DNA from: an uncultured Solirubrobacteraceae bacterium
Lineage (GTDB): Bacteria > Actinomycetota > Thermoleophilia > Solirubrobacterales > Solirubrobacteraceae
Direction: 5' to 3'
Assembly (NCBI GenBank): GCA_902806205.1
Contig: CADCVR010000019.1
Location: 1-64,000 of the forward strand
Length of the DNA: 64,000 nt
Below are positions 49,029 to 58,356 of this stretch, one piece after another. A program made the translations under genes and the position numbers. Positions within the stretch are counted from its first letter, which is position 1, and each line of letters opens with the position of its first letter. The notes under the pieces were generated by a model, which saw nothing but the letters and a program-made list of their open reading frames with translations, did no database searches and was not told the origin of the DNA.

Positions 49029-49493
49029 GAGGAGTTGCCTGCGGGTGCGCGGCCGGGAAACGTCGATCCATCCTACCCGCGGCGTGGCCGCGTCACGGCG
49101 GCAGGCCGGGGCCCCGCCCGGGCCGAACCGGCGGCCGTGGGACTCTGGCGCTCCCGTATCGCCGAGCGCCTCGTGCGCCCGACCATGTTGACTGACAACC
49201 TCGGGCGTTTCCGGTTCCACGCGCATGTGCAAACTCTGCTTGTGATGAAGCGCACTTCCCAGGCCGAGGCCGACGCCGTGATGTTGTACGCCCTCCTGGC
49301 CGGCGGGGGAAGAAGCCGCCGCGCTGCCTCACGCCAGGCCCGGGGCCGTGTCCCCGGCGCAAGCCGCGCCGTCGTGCCGCCGCTGCGCGAGCGAGCCGGC
49401 CAGCTTGACGCTGTGACATGGCGTTCGCCGGCGCCGGGCCAACCGCCGCCGGCCCTCCCACCCGAGCTGTAGTACGGGTAGCACGACCGGGCG
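49029..49493. other. 465-nt intergenic region between icmA and the RNA-repair operon
   Basis: It contains a TAGGAT hexamer about 45 nt before icmA on the minus strand and the sequence gttgactgac (49187-49196), shared with the etf promoter region. A plus-strand ORF of 75 codons (49245-49472) is low in complexity with no recognisable motif and no ribosome binding site, so I do not call it. The Pnkp stop is at 49494. Confidence 0.5.
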
Positions 49494-52034
49494 TCACAGC
49501 CGCGGATCGACCGCGTCGCTCTCTAGCGCCAGCACGGAGAAGACGCACTCGTGCACGCGGTGGAGCGGCTCGCGGCGGACGAAGCGCTCCAGCGCCTCGA
49601 CGCCGAGCGCGAACTCCCGGACGGCGAGCGAGCGCTTGCGGCCCAGGTTGCGACCGCGGAGGCGGTCGAGCTGGGCCGGGTCGGCGTACTCGGGGCCGTA
49701 GATGATCCGCAGGTACTCCCGTCCGCGGCACTTGACGCCCGGCTGGACGAGGCCCTTGGCGCCGCGCTCGGCAAAGCCCAGCGGCTTGACCACCATGCCC
49801 TCGCCCCCGGCGGCAGTCAGCTGCTCCCACCACGCGACGGCCTCGTCCTGGCCGGCCGGGTCGGTGACGTCCACGTAGCGCCGGCCCGTGCGCTGCAGCC
49901 AGTCCGGGGCCGCGTCGACGAGCGCGTCGCACTGGTCGAGGTGCCAGGAGTGGTCCCGGTCGACGAAGACACCGCCCTCCGCCGCGAGGACGTGGAACGG
50001 CGCGAGCCGCAGATCGTCGATCCCGTCGACGGGCCAGACGTAGCGCCGGTAGGCGTCGCGGTAGCCCTCGACGTGGTCGGCGCGTGCCCGCGTTCGCCCG
50101 AGCAGCTCCCCGACGTCCTGGCCCCGGCCGGCCGCCTGCTCGAGGGTTCGGGCGGTGGCGGTCAGGCCGGCAGCGGCGGCAGCGCCCACGGCCGCGTACT
50201 GGCGACGCAGCAGCTCGATCGCCTTGGCCGACCAGGGCATGAGCTCGCAGTCCAGGACCAGCCATCGCGTCGACAGGGCGTCCCACCGGCCGGCCGACGT
50301 GACGGCGCTGCGAACACGCTCGACCACACCGGACATGAGCGCGGCGTCGTCGAAGAACGGCCGGCCGGTGCGGGTGACGACCACGCCGGCCGACCCGTCG
50401 GTGACCCCGAAGCGCTCGGCGGCGACGTCGGAGTCGGCGCAGACCACGACGATCGCCCGCGAGCCCATGTGCTTCTCCTGGCAGACGACCCGCGCGACGC
50501 CCGCCGCCCGGTACTCGGCGAGCGCCTGCTCGGGGTGCTCGAGCAGGCCGGAACGCTGCGAGGTGGCCGTCGGGGCCATCGTCGGCGGGAGGTACACGAG
50601 CCAGCGGGGATCGACTGCGAAGCGGCTCATGACCTCGAGCGCGACCGCAGCCTGCTCCTCGCGCACGGTGACCGTGCGGGCCAGCCGCGTCTGCACGATT
50701 CGCTTGCCCGCCACGTCCTCGACGTCGAGCGTCGACGGACCACGGTCGGGGTCGATCCCGGGCGGCAGGGTGAACAGGGGCCGCGCGGGCGCGAAGTACT
50801 CGCGCGCGGCCGGGACGCTGACGAGCTCGCGCTCGGGCCACCGCAGCGCGGTCAGCCGGCCGCCGAAGACGCAGCCCGTGTCGATGTTGATCGTCTGGTT
50901 GGTCCATCGCGGCTCGGCGACCGGCGTGTGCCCGTACACCACGGCCGCCGTTCCCCGGTAGTCCTGCGCCCAGTCGTTGCGCACGGGAAGCCCGAGCTCG
51001 TCGGCTTCCCCGGTGGTGTCGCCGTAGAGGGCGAAGTCCCGCACCCGGCCGGAGGAGCGGCCGTGGTAGGCCTCCTTCAGCCCGGCGTGGGCGACCACGA
51101 GGCGACCGCCGTCGAGCACCGCATGGCTGACCAGGCCGTCCAGGAAGTCGCGCGCCCGGTCGCGCAGGCCGGTTGGGGCGCGGCCGAGCTGGTCGAGGGT
51201 CTCGGCGAGCCCGTGGGTGAGCCGGACGTCGCGGCCCTTGAGCTTGCGGACCAGCTTGGCGTCGTGGTTGCCCGGCAGGCAGAGCGCGTGGCCGTCGGCG
51301 GCCAGGCGCATGATGAGCTCGAGCACCTCCCCGGAGGCCGGCCCCCGGTCGACGTAGTCGCCGACGAAGACCGCGCGCCGACCCCCGGGCGGCGCGGCCG
51401 ACAGGCCGTCGGACGCCACCGCCCAGCCGAGCTCACCCAGGAGCGAGACGAGCTCGGCGTGGCAGCCGTGGACGTCGCCGATCACGTCGAAGGGGCCGGG
51501 ATCGGCACGCCGATCCGTCCAGAGCGGGGAGCGCACGAGCTCGACGGCCTCGGTCTGATCGGGACTGTCGAGCACCCAGGTGCGGCGGAAGCCCTCCTTC
51601 TGCAGCCCGCGCAGCGAGCGGTGCAGCTGCGTGCGCTGGCCACGGACGACGTGCGGGCCGAAGTCCCGGTCGGGCCGGCCGCGGTTGCGCGCTCGACAGA
51701 CGGCCTCGGAGAGATCGAGGACGATGGCGACCGGGAACAGGTCGTGCGCCTGGGCGAGCTGGACGAGGCGCCTGCGGCTCGGGCGCTGCACGTTGGTCGC
51801 GTCGACGACCGTCAGGCGCGGCTGCGCCAGCCGGCGAGCGGCGATGAACTCCAGGACCGCGAAGGCGTCCTCGGTCGCGCTCTGGTCGTTGGGGTCGTCG
51901 GCGACCAGGCCGCGGCAGGCGTCCGACGACAGCACCTCCGTCGCCAGGAAGTGCCTTCGCGCGAACGTGCTCTTGCCCGAGCCGGAGGCGCCGACGAGCA
52001 CGACGAGGCTCGGGTCGGGGACGTCGATCCTCAT
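49494..52034 (-). CDS. pnkp: Polynucleotide kinase-phosphatase-adenylyltransferase (Pnkp) of RNA repair
   Basis: 846 residues, three enzymes in order. Kinase (1-170): P-loop VGASGSGKSTFARRHF. Phosphatase (180-480): calcineurin-type GDVHGCHAEL, GDYVDRGPASG, GNHDAK and YGHTPV. Adenylyltransferase (480-846): ligase-like CQEKHMGSRA with the nucleotidyl Lys and a later VVKPLG. This is the bacterial Pnkp that heals and seals cut RNA together with Hen1. The ATG overlaps the hen1 stop (ATGA). The length is close to Clostridium thermocellum Pnkp. Confidence 0.93.
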   Translation of the reverse strand: MRIDVPDPSLVVLVGASGSGKSTFARRHFLATEVLSSDACRGLVADDPNDQSATEDAFAVLEFIAARRLAQPRLTVVDATNVQRPSRRRLVQLAQAHDLFPVAIVLDLSEAVCRARNRGRPDRDFGPHVVRGQRTQLHRSLRGLQKEGFRRTWVLDSPDQTEAVELVRSPLWTDRRADPGPFDVIGDVHGCHAELVSLLGELGWAVASDGLSAAPPGGRRAVFVGDYVDRGPASGEVLELIMRLAADGHALCLPGNHDAKLVRKLKGRDVRLTHGLAETLDQLGRAPTGLRDRARDFLDGLVSHAVLDGGRLVVAHAGLKEAYHGRSSGRVRDFALYGDTTGEADELGLPVRNDWAQDYRGTAAVVYGHTPVAEPRWTNQTINIDTGCVFGGRLTALRWPERELVSVPAAREYFAPARPLFTLPPGIDPDRGPSTLDVEDVAGKRIVQTRLARTVTVREEQAAVALEVMSRFAVDPRWLVYLPPTMAPTATSQRSGLLEHPEQALAEYRAAGVARVVCQEKHMGSRAIVVVCADSDVAAERFGVTDGSAGVVVTRTGRPFFDDAALMSGVVERVRSAVTSAGRWDALSTRWLVLDCELMPWSAKAIELLRRQYAAVGAAAAAGLTATARTLEQAAGRGQDVGELLGRTRARADHVEGYRDAYRRYVWPVDGIDDLRLAPFHVLAAEGGVFVDRDHSWHLDQCDALVDAAPDWLQRTGRRYVDVTDPAGQDEAVAWWEQLTAAGGEGMVVKPLGFAERGAKGLVQPGVKCRGREYLRIIYGPEYADPAQLDRLRGRNLGRKRSLAVREFALGVEALERFVRREPLHRVHECVFSVLALESDAVDPRL

Positions 52035-53407
52035 CGCTCGAAGACCGCCATCTGCGTGGGCGGGCCGACTTCGCGGTCCTCCGGGCCGATCGGCACGTGG
52101 CGGACCCGGTAGCCGTGGCGCGACCCGACCCCGGCGCTCCAGGCGGCGAACTGTTCGCGCGTCCACTCGAAGCGGTGGTCGGGGTGCCGGAAGCGCCCCG
52201 CGGGAAGCGTCTCCCAGCGTGGGTTGTATTCGGCGTTCGGGGTGGTGACGATCACCGTCGCGGGCTGCGCGTCGGCGAAGACGTTGACCTCCGCGGCCGC
52301 CAGCCGCGGAGGGTCGAGGTGCTCGATGACCTCGACGAGAGCCGCGGCGTCGAATCCGCGCAGGCGCTTGTCGCGGTAGGTCAGCGGGCTCTGGAGCAGA
52401 CGGATGCGGTCGCGGCGATCGTCGTGGAGCTCGTCGAGCCTGAGCCGGCGGGCCGCGATCTCGAGCGCGCGGCTCGAGACGTCCACGCCGACGACCTCGT
52501 CGTAGCCGTCCTGCACCAGGAGGCGCAGCAGCGCGCCGGGGCCGCAGCCGAGGTCGAGCACCCGCCGCGCCCCGGACGCCTTGAGTGCGGCACGCACCGT
52601 CCCGAGCCGCTGGTCGCGCAGCAGGACGCGCTCTTCGAGCGCCCCTTCGGGGTCCTCCTGCGCGGCGGGATCGACCGCGCTAGCTTCCAGGCGGTCCAGC
52701 GCGGGATGGAACAGGCTGGCCTCGTGCTTGAGGTAGCGGCGGGTGATGAGCTCCTTCTCGGGGTGACCGGGCAGCCAGTCGCCGCCGCGGTGCAGGAGCT
52801 TGTCGATCTCGGTCTGGTCGACCCAGTAGTGCTTGTCGTCGTCGAGGACGGGAAGCAGCACGTAGAGGTGGGTGAGCAGGTCGGCGAGCCGGACGGCGGC
52901 GGTCAGCCGCAGGCCGACGTGCCGGCTGTCGCCCCACTCCGGGTGCTGCTCGTCGAGTCCGATCGACTGCACGTCGACGGCGTAGCCGAGCGGCTCGAAC
53001 AGCCGGCGCACGAGGGCCTCGCCGCCGCGGGCGGGAACCGTCGGCAGCCGGGCCTCGAGCCCGATGGCCGTCGCCGCGAGCTCCGGGTGAGTGCGGCACT
53101 GCCCGCTCATCGCGCTCTTGAAGACCGTCACCAGTGCGACCGACATCAGCGACGAGGCGACGTAGGGCCGGTCGTTGACGTACTCGGCCAAGGCGAAGGC
53201 CGTCGACCCGTGGCCGCGCCGCACGAGCCCCACCGGGTCGACGTCGAGCACGAGCGCCGCGGTACACCGCTCGGGTGACGCCTCCGGATAGACGACGTGC
53301 GCGGCTCCGAACGGCAGGCCGAAGCGCTGCACGCGGTCGGGGTGCTTGTGCAGCAGGAAGCCGAGATCGGTCGCCGGCCGGTGGGTCGTCGTCAGGGTCA
53401 GGAGCAC
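52031..53407 (-). CDS. hen1: Hen1 RNA 3'-terminal ribose 2'-O-methyltransferase
   Basis: 458 residues. The N-terminal half is the ligase-activating domain (VLLTLTTTHRPATDLGFLL start). The C-terminal methyltransferase has RRVLDLGCGPGALLRLL, LVEVIEHLDPPRLAAAE (metal-binding Glu/Glu/His), TTPNAEYNPRW and RHPDHRFEWTREQF with the second metal His. Hen1 methylates the 3'-end before Pnkp seals, blocking re-cleavage. GTG at 53407 is the best start. The gene overlaps Pnkp by 4 nt and follows the next gene by 4 nt. Confidence 0.93.
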   Translation of the reverse strand: MLLTLTTTHRPATDLGFLLHKHPDRVQRFGLPFGAAHVVYPEASPERCTAALVLDVDPVGLVRRGHGSTAFALAEYVNDRPYVASSLMSVALVTVFKSAMSGQCRTHPELAATAIGLEARLPTVPARGGEALVRRLFEPLGYAVDVQSIGLDEQHPEWGDSRHVGLRLTAAVRLADLLTHLYVLLPVLDDDKHYWVDQTEIDKLLHRGGDWLPGHPEKELITRRYLKHEASLFHPALDRLEASAVDPAAQEDPEGALEERVLLRDQRLGTVRAALKASGARRVLDLGCGPGALLRLLVQDGYDEVVGVDVSSRALEIAARRLRLDELHDDRRDRIRLLQSPLTYRDKRLRGFDAAALVEVIEHLDPPRLAAAEVNVFADAQPATVIVTTPNAEYNPRWETLPAGRFRHPDHRFEWTREQFAAWSAGVGSRHGYRVRHVPIGPEDREVGPPTQMAVFER

Positions 53408-53411
53408 GGAG

Positions 53412-53948
53412 TCAGCGGCGGCCGGTGGCCTCCGCGGCGAGCGCGTGGAGGAACGGCACGAGCTCCTCGTCCATGAGCTCCATGGCGTTGATCTGGCGGT
53501 GGCCGATGACCTGCACGGACGCGTCGATGTCGACGTTGTACGCCTCGTGCTTGACCCGGAAGCCCGTGAGGACGGGCCGGTGGTGGTTGACATGGTGCTT
53601 GTCGCCGACGAAGAGCTCCCACCGCAGCCAGGGGTGCTCCGCGACGAGGAGGTCGCCGAGGTGCACGCCCATGTCGGTGGCCACGGAGTACCACTCCTCG
53701 GCCATCAGCTGGGGCTTTCCGGGACGCGGCGCCACCCGGTCGCGGAACCAGTGGTCCAGCGCGGAGACCGAGGCGTCGTCCCCCCCGAGCGTGATCGCGT
53801 CGCGCGCGAGAAGCGCGGCGAGCTGCGCCTTGCGCTCCTCCCTCTCGGCCATCAGCTTGTCGAAGTGCATCCGGGCCTGCTCCAGCGAGACCCGCGCCAG
53901 CGGTCCGTCGACGCCGGGATCGAAGAGCTCATACCCCGTCCAGTCCAT
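53412..53948 (-). CDS. Unknown protein upstream of hen1-pnkp
   Basis: 178 residues, soluble, no recognised family. A charged helix occupies about residues 21-48, and the second half is rich in His, Asp and aromatic residues (WELFVGDKHHVNHH, VKHEAYNVDIDASVQVIG, ELMDEELVPFLHAL). It ends 4 nt before hen1 and carries the only visible operon promoter (TAGCAT at 53955-53960, 6 nt before the ATG). It is a candidate accessory factor or substrate adapter for RNA repair. Confidence 0.75.
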   Translation of the reverse strand: MDWTGYELFDPGVDGPLARVSLEQARMHFDKLMAEREERKAQLAALLARDAITLGGDDASVSALDHWFRDRVAPRPGKPQLMAEEWYSVATDMGVHLGDLLVAEHPWLRWELFVGDKHHVNHHRPVLTGFRVKHEAYNVDIDASVQVIGHRQINAMELMDEELVPFLHALAAEATGRR

Positions 53949-53954
53949 GGCTCG

Positions 53955-53960
53955 ATGCTA
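53955..53960 (-). promoter_or_regulatory. Candidate -10 box of the RNA-repair operon
   Basis: TAGCAT on the minus strand, 6 nt before the ATG of the first gene. A leaderless mRNA would result. No separate promoter is apparent for hen1 or pnkp. Confidence 0.35.
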
Positions 53961-53980
53961 CGGGTCCTCGAGACGACGGC

Positions 53981-54745
53981 TCAGCGCACCACACGGCGCG
54001 CCGCCACCGAGCGGCCCGCGGTGCCGACCAGGCCGACGAGGCCGAGCGCGACTCCAGCCCTCAGCCGCCGCCCGAGCCGGTCGAAGCGCATGACGTCCCA
54101 ACCCTGCTCGCGCGCGACGCGCAGCAGCTCGGTGTCCGGGTTGACCGCGACGGGATGCCCGACGGCGCGCAGCATCGGCAGGTCGGACTCCGAGTCGGAG
54201 TAGGCGTAGCTCGTGGCGAGGTCGTAGCCCTCCTCGGCGGCCAGGCGGCGAAGCTCGATCGCCTTGCCCTCGCGGTAGGTGAACGGGCCGCCCGCACGGC
54301 CGGTGTAGACGCCGTCGACGATCTCCGAGCGTGCGCCGATCGCCCCGTCGAAGGCCAGCACGTGGGCCATCATCTCGGCCATCTCCTGGGAGGCGGCGGT
54401 GACGATGTAGACTGGGCGGCCCGCGTCCTGGTGGGCGTAGGCGGTGTCGAGCATCTGCGGGTAGAGCCGCGGCAGGACGCCCGCGAGAACCTTCGGGGTC
54501 ATGCGCTGGAAGTCGACCACCCGGCGCCCGCGGATCATGTCTGCGACCTCCAGCTTGACCTGGTCGGTGGCCTTGTCCGTCGAGCCCTGCAGGCGGAACT
54601 TCACGTTCTGCCACCCGTAGCGGGCCATCTGGCGGCGGCTGAGCAGGCCCGCACTGCGCGCGGCGCGGGCCCAGTGCAGGCCGGACGACCCCGCCATGAG
54701 CGTCTTGTCGAGGTCGAAGAACGCGGCGCCGCGGGGCTCTGGCAT
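53981..54745 (-). CDS. HAD-family hydrolase, SerB/IB-like phosphatase
   Basis: 254 residues. HAD motif I FFDLDKTLM (nucleophile Asp), motif II IVTAAS, and motif IV YAYSDSESDLPMLRAVG are intact; the cap is of the C1 type. Family members hydrolyse phosphoserine or lysophospholipid headgroups. The C-terminus ends in a hydrophobic stretch and basic tail (LRAGVALGLVGLVGTAG), perhaps a membrane contact. TAGCCT (54755-54760) lies 9 nt before the ATG. The substrate is unknown. Confidence 0.83.
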   Translation of the reverse strand: MPEPRGAAFFDLDKTLMAGSSGLHWARAARSAGLLSRRQMARYGWQNVKFRLQGSTDKATDQVKLEVADMIRGRRVVDFQRMTPKVLAGVLPRLYPQMLDTAYAHQDAGRPVYIVTAASQEMAEMMAHVLAFDGAIGARSEIVDGVYTGRAGGPFTYREGKAIELRRLAAEEGYDLATSYAYSDSESDLPMLRAVGHPVAVNPDTELLRVAREQGWDVMRFDRLGRRLRAGVALGLVGLVGTAGRSVAARRVVR

Positions 54746-54922
54746 GCCGGCCGAAGGCTAGATGAGTTCTCTCGCGAGGCGATCCCGACGATGCGCCTGG
54801 CTCGGTTCACAGACGGGGCGCAGTGCCCCGGGGCGACCGTAGAGGACGGTGAGCAGCTGTTTTCTAAAATCAGAGCGGTTCCTCGGAGCGATTCCTTCCG
54901 CTTCGACTCACGACGTCAGTCG

Positions 54923-56104
54923 TCAGCCATGGACCTTCAGGATGAGCGCGTCGCCCTGCCCGCCGCCCGAGCAGATCGCCGCGACGCCGTAGCCGCCACC
55001 GCGGCGCCTGAGCTGCTGCACGAGCGCCCCGACGATGCGCGCGCCGGAGGCGCCGATCGGGTGCCCGAGCGCGACCGCGCCGCCGTTGACGTTCACGCGG
55101 TCCTCGTCGATGCCGAGCATCCGCAGCGACTGGAGGGTCACCGACGCGAAGGCCTCGTTGATCTCCCACAGGTCGATGTCGGAGGGCTGCAGGCCCGCCT
55201 TGTCGAGCGCCTTCATCGCCGAGAGCGCCGGGGTGGTCTGGAGGACCGCGGTATCGCCGGCGGTCTGCGCGTGGGCGACGATCTCGGCCAGGACGGTCTT
55301 GCCGTTCGCGGCCGCCCACCCGTCCGCGGCGAGCACGAGCGCGCCCGCGCCGTCGTTGACTCCGGGTGAGTTGCCCGCGGTGTGCGAGCCTTCCTTGCCG
55401 TGCAGGCCGGGGAGCTTGGCCAGCGCCTCCAACGAGGAGCCGCGGCGCGGACCCTCGTCGACCTCGACGAGCGTGTCGCCCTTGCGCCCCTTCACCGTCA
55501 CCGGGACGACCTCGTCGCTCATGCGGCCGTCGTCGATCGCGGCCAAGGCGAGCTCGTGGGAGCGCAGCGCCCAGCGGTCGAGGTCGAGCCGGGTGAGCTC
55601 GAACTGCTCGGAGGTCTCCGTCGCCTCGACGAACATCTGCTTGCCGGTGAACGCGTTGGTCAGGCCGTCGTGGACCATGGCGTCGAGCGCCTTGGCGTCG
55701 CCCATGCGGTAGCCGAAGCGAGCCTGGGGAAGCAGGTAGGGCGCGCCGGACATGGACTCCATCCCGCCGCCGACGCCGACCTCGACGTCGCCGCCCCGGA
55801 TCGCCTGGTCGAGGATCACCGCGGCGCGCAGCCCGGAGGCGCACACCTTGTTGACGGTCTCCGAGGTCGTCTCCTTGGGGATCCGGGCGTTCAGCTGGGC
55901 CTGGCGGGAGGGGATCTGGCCCTGGCCGGCCTGGAGCACCTGGCCCATGACGACGTGGTCTACCTGCTCCGGGGCGACGTCGGCGCGCTCGAGCGCAGCG
56001 GAGATCGCGAGGCCACCGAGCTCGGTGGCCTTGAGGCTCGAGAGGCCGCCGCCGAGCTTGCCGATGGGCGTGCGGGCGGTGCCGAGGATGACGGTCTTGG
56101 GCAT
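54923..56104 (-). CDS. Acetyl-CoA acetyltransferase (thiolase)
   Basis: 393 residues. Catalytic Cys in NKVCASGLRAAVI (about residue 90), GHPIGASGARIVGAL (His) and the second Cys in CSGGGQGDAL near the end. N-terminal ILGTARTPIGKLGG matches acetyl-CoA acetyltransferases of the biosynthetic/degradative type. TACCCT (56112-56117) lies 7 nt before the ATG at 56104. It is divergent from the aminopeptidase gene, and the 177-nt gap on its 3' side has no gene. Confidence 0.93.
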   Translation of the reverse strand: MPKTVILGTARTPIGKLGGGLSSLKATELGGLAISAALERADVAPEQVDHVVMGQVLQAGQGQIPSRQAQLNARIPKETTSETVNKVCASGLRAAVILDQAIRGGDVEVGVGGGMESMSGAPYLLPQARFGYRMGDAKALDAMVHDGLTNAFTGKQMFVEATETSEQFELTRLDLDRWALRSHELALAAIDDGRMSDEVVPVTVKGRKGDTLVEVDEGPRRGSSLEALAKLPGLHGKEGSHTAGNSPGVNDGAGALVLAADGWAAANGKTVLAEIVAHAQTAGDTAVLQTTPALSAMKALDKAGLQPSDIDLWEINEAFASVTLQSLRMLGIDEDRVNVNGGAVALGHPIGASGARIVGALVQQLRRRGGGYGVAAICSGGGQGDALILKVHG

Positions 56105-56139
56105 GGGCCTGAGGGTAGTCGCCGGGTAGCGTGGGCGGC

Positions 56140-57600
56140 ATGGACGATGTCTGTGCCACCACCGCCGCACCCGTCGACACCGCGGCGGACACGGTGGCGC
56201 TCGGGGTCTTCGCGGGCAAGCGGATCCCCCACGACCTGGACGGCGCGCCGCTGCAGGCGCTGCTCGACGCCGGCGAGGCGCGCGCAGCGTTCAAGCACCT
56301 CGCGGTCACCCACGCCGCGGGCAAGCGCTGGATCCTGGTCGGGCTCGGCGGGCGGGACGACTTCACCCCGGAACGGGCGCGGATCGCCGCCGCCGTCGTC
56401 CACGGGCGCGCCCGCGAGCTCGGCGCCGCGAGCCTCTGCTGGGAGCTCCCCCACCGCCTCGACGACGTCGAGGTCGCGGCCTTCGTGGAGGGGACGCTGC
56501 TGGCCGCGCGACGCTTCGACCGCTACAAGGCGCCACCGGAGGACCCGGAGACCGAGGAGCGCCCAGGCGGCCTTGCCGCACTCATCGCCTCCGACCACGC
56601 CGACCGCTCCGCCGCGGTGGCGCGCGCCGTGGTCGTCGCCGGGGCGCAGAACCGGGCGCGCGACCTGCAGGACCGCGCGCCGAACGACCTGACGCCGACC
56701 CGGCTGGCCGACCGCGCGCGCGAGCTCGAAGCGCTCGGGGTCGGCGTGGAGGTCGAGGGACGCGCGAAGATCCTCGCGCGGCGGATGGGCGCCTTCGCCG
56801 CGGTGTTCCAGGGATCGGCCGAGGAGCCCGCGCTGATCACGCTGCGCTGGCGCGGCGCCCGCGCCCGCGGCCCGGTGCTCGGGCTCGTCGGCAAGGGCGT
56901 GACCCATGACACGGGGGGCTACGCGCTCAAGCCGAAGGGCTCCATCGCGGCGATGAAGTTCGACATGAGCGGCGCGGCCGCGGTGCTCGAGGCGGTCGCG
57001 GCGATCGCGGAGCTCGAGCTTCCCGTCGACCTCGTGGCGGTCATCGGCGCGACGGACAACTCGATCGACGCCGCAGCCGTCCATCCCGGCGACGTGGTCC
57101 GCGCGGCCAACGGGCTGACCGTCGAGGTCAACAACCCCGACGCGGAGGGCCGGCTCGTGCTCGCCGACTGCCTCACGCACGCGCGGTCGCTGGGAGCGGA
57201 GCGCCTGGTGGACCTCGCGACGCTCACAGGCGGCGCGATCACGGCGCTCGGCACGGTCCACTGCGCGCTGTTCGCCAACGACGAGCAGTGGGCAGGAGCG
57301 CTCGAGGCTGCCTCGGCGACCAGCGGGGAGCTCGTGTGGCGCATGCCGCTTCACCCGGATTACGCCGAGCAGCTCAAGGGCCGCTACGCCGACCTGGACA
57401 ACTCGCCGGGCGGCGGAAAGGCGCAGCCCGTGCTGGCGGCGGAGTTCCTGCACCGCTTCGCGGGCGACACGCCGTGGGCGCACATCGACCTGACCGCGGC
57501 CAACGACCTCGGCAAGCCCTACGCGAAGCACGGCGGCGCGGGGTGGGGCGTCCGGCTGCTCGTGGAGCTGGCCGAGCAGCACGGGGCCGCGCCGGCCTGA
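56140..57600 (+). CDS. pepA: Leucyl aminopeptidase (M17 cytosol aminopeptidase)
   Basis: 486 residues. The M17 signature NNPDAEGRLVLADCLTHA and metal/substrate segments VGKGVTHDTGGYALKPKG, MKFDMSGAAAVLEAV are intact. N-terminal domain about 160 residues, catalytic C-terminal domain the rest. It removes N-terminal residues from peptides. The ATG at 56140 is 7 nt after TAGCGT (56127-56132); an alternative GTG at 56131 overlaps that box. Confidence 0.92.
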   Translation: MDDVCATTAAPVDTAADTVALGVFAGKRIPHDLDGAPLQALLDAGEARAAFKHLAVTHAAGKRWILVGLGGRDDFTPERARIAAAVVHGRARELGAASLCWELPHRLDDVEVAAFVEGTLLAARRFDRYKAPPEDPETEERPGGLAALIASDHADRSAAVARAVVVAGAQNRARDLQDRAPNDLTPTRLADRARELEALGVGVEVEGRAKILARRMGAFAAVFQGSAEEPALITLRWRGARARGPVLGLVGKGVTHDTGGYALKPKGSIAAMKFDMSGAAAVLEAVAAIAELELPVDLVAVIGATDNSIDAAAVHPGDVVRAANGLTVEVNNPDAEGRLVLADCLTHARSLGAERLVDLATLTGGAITALGTVHCALFANDEQWAGALEAASATSGELVWRMPLHPDYAEQLKGRYADLDNSPGGGKAQPVLAAEFLHRFAGDTPWAHIDLTAANDLGKPYAKHGGAGWGVRLLVELAEQHGAAPA

Positions 57601-57623
57601 CGCCTCTCTCCGCAGAAGGCGGG

Positions 57624-57666
57624 GCGGCGAGCCCGCCGCACGGACGGCGCGACGGGCTCTCGCCGC
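57624..57666. terminator. Hairpin between pepA and the secreted protein gene
   Basis: GCGGCGAGCCCG pairs with CGGGCTCTCGCCGC (2-nt bulge) around a 17-nt loop. It lies between converging genes, 23 nt after the pepA stop and 4 nt before the stop at 57671. Confidence 0.5.
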
Positions 57667-57670
57667 GGGC

Positions 57671-58162
57671 CTACTTGTCGCGGTTGCCGCCGCTGCTCTC
57701 GATCTCGCCGTCGTCGACCTTGTTGTCGGCGTCGGCCGGCATGCGGCGGGCCTCGAGGACCACCGTTCCGAAGGTCTGCTCGTCGCCGAGCCGGATGCGT
57801 GCGATGGCCAGCGCCGGCTCGTTGTGCTTCGTGCGCTGGCACCCACCGCGGCCGGCGGCGTCAGTCACGAACGAGCAGACCGCCGTATCGGCGGGCTCAC
57901 GAACGGTGTTCCCGTTCTCGGCCCAGAACGTGTACCGGGTGTTCGGTGCCAGGCCGCTGACGCGCACGTGGCTGTTCCACAACTCGTCGTCCGGGCTCGA
58001 GGCGCCGGCCACGTAGTTGCTGACGCCGCGGCCGTCCGCGCCGGGCGCGGCCGCCGTCGCCTTGAAGTCGAAGCGGTTGTTGCTCTCGTGGGCGGCCAAG
58101 GCCGCGGGAGCCGCGGTGGCGACGCCTGCGGCGACGACTCCCGCGATGATCAGCTTGCGCAT
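57671..58162 (-). CDS. Small secreted protein, unknown function
   Basis: 163 residues with a standard signal peptide (MRKLIIAGVVAAGVATAAPA, cut near AALAAHE). The mature part has FDFKATAAAPGADGRGV, a beta-rich NSHVRVSGLAPNTRYTFWAEN and two cysteines that could form a disulfide (CSFVTD and CQRTKHN). It resembles small extracytoplasmic beta domains (CHRD- or Fn3-like), but I cannot assign a family. A Shine-Dalgarno-like AGGAG precedes the ATG by about 12 nt, so unlike many genes here it is led. Confidence 0.7.
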   Translation of the reverse strand: MRKLIIAGVVAAGVATAAPAALAAHESNNRFDFKATAAAPGADGRGVSNYVAGASSPDDELWNSHVRVSGLAPNTRYTFWAENGNTVREPADTAVCSFVTDAAGRGGCQRTKHNEPALAIARIRLGDEQTFGTVVLEARRMPADADNKVDDGEIESSGGNRDK

Positions 58163-58356
58163 GGGTTCTGTGTCTCCTGTGGAGTAGGACGAACTGCGTT
58201 CGCGCCTGAGTACGTCACCCCCGGCACTTCGGAGAGCCCACCCGCACCGTCGTGGCGCGTCGCCACTCGCTCGCCGCACGCGGAAGGCAACGCGCGGGCA
58301 GGTCGGGATCGCAGTACGTTGTCGCGGGTGAGGACCCCCGGGCGCGGCGTCGCGTG

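Noticed and set aside
49245-49472. 75-codon ORF on the plus strand
   Set aside because: Low complexity, Pro/Arg-rich end, no ribosome binding site or -10 box at the usual distance.
54791-54900. Short plus-strand peptide starting MRLARFTDGAQ
   Set aside because: It faintly resembles the N-terminus of fumarylacetoacetate hydrolase family proteins, but nothing of the catalytic domain follows; too short to call.
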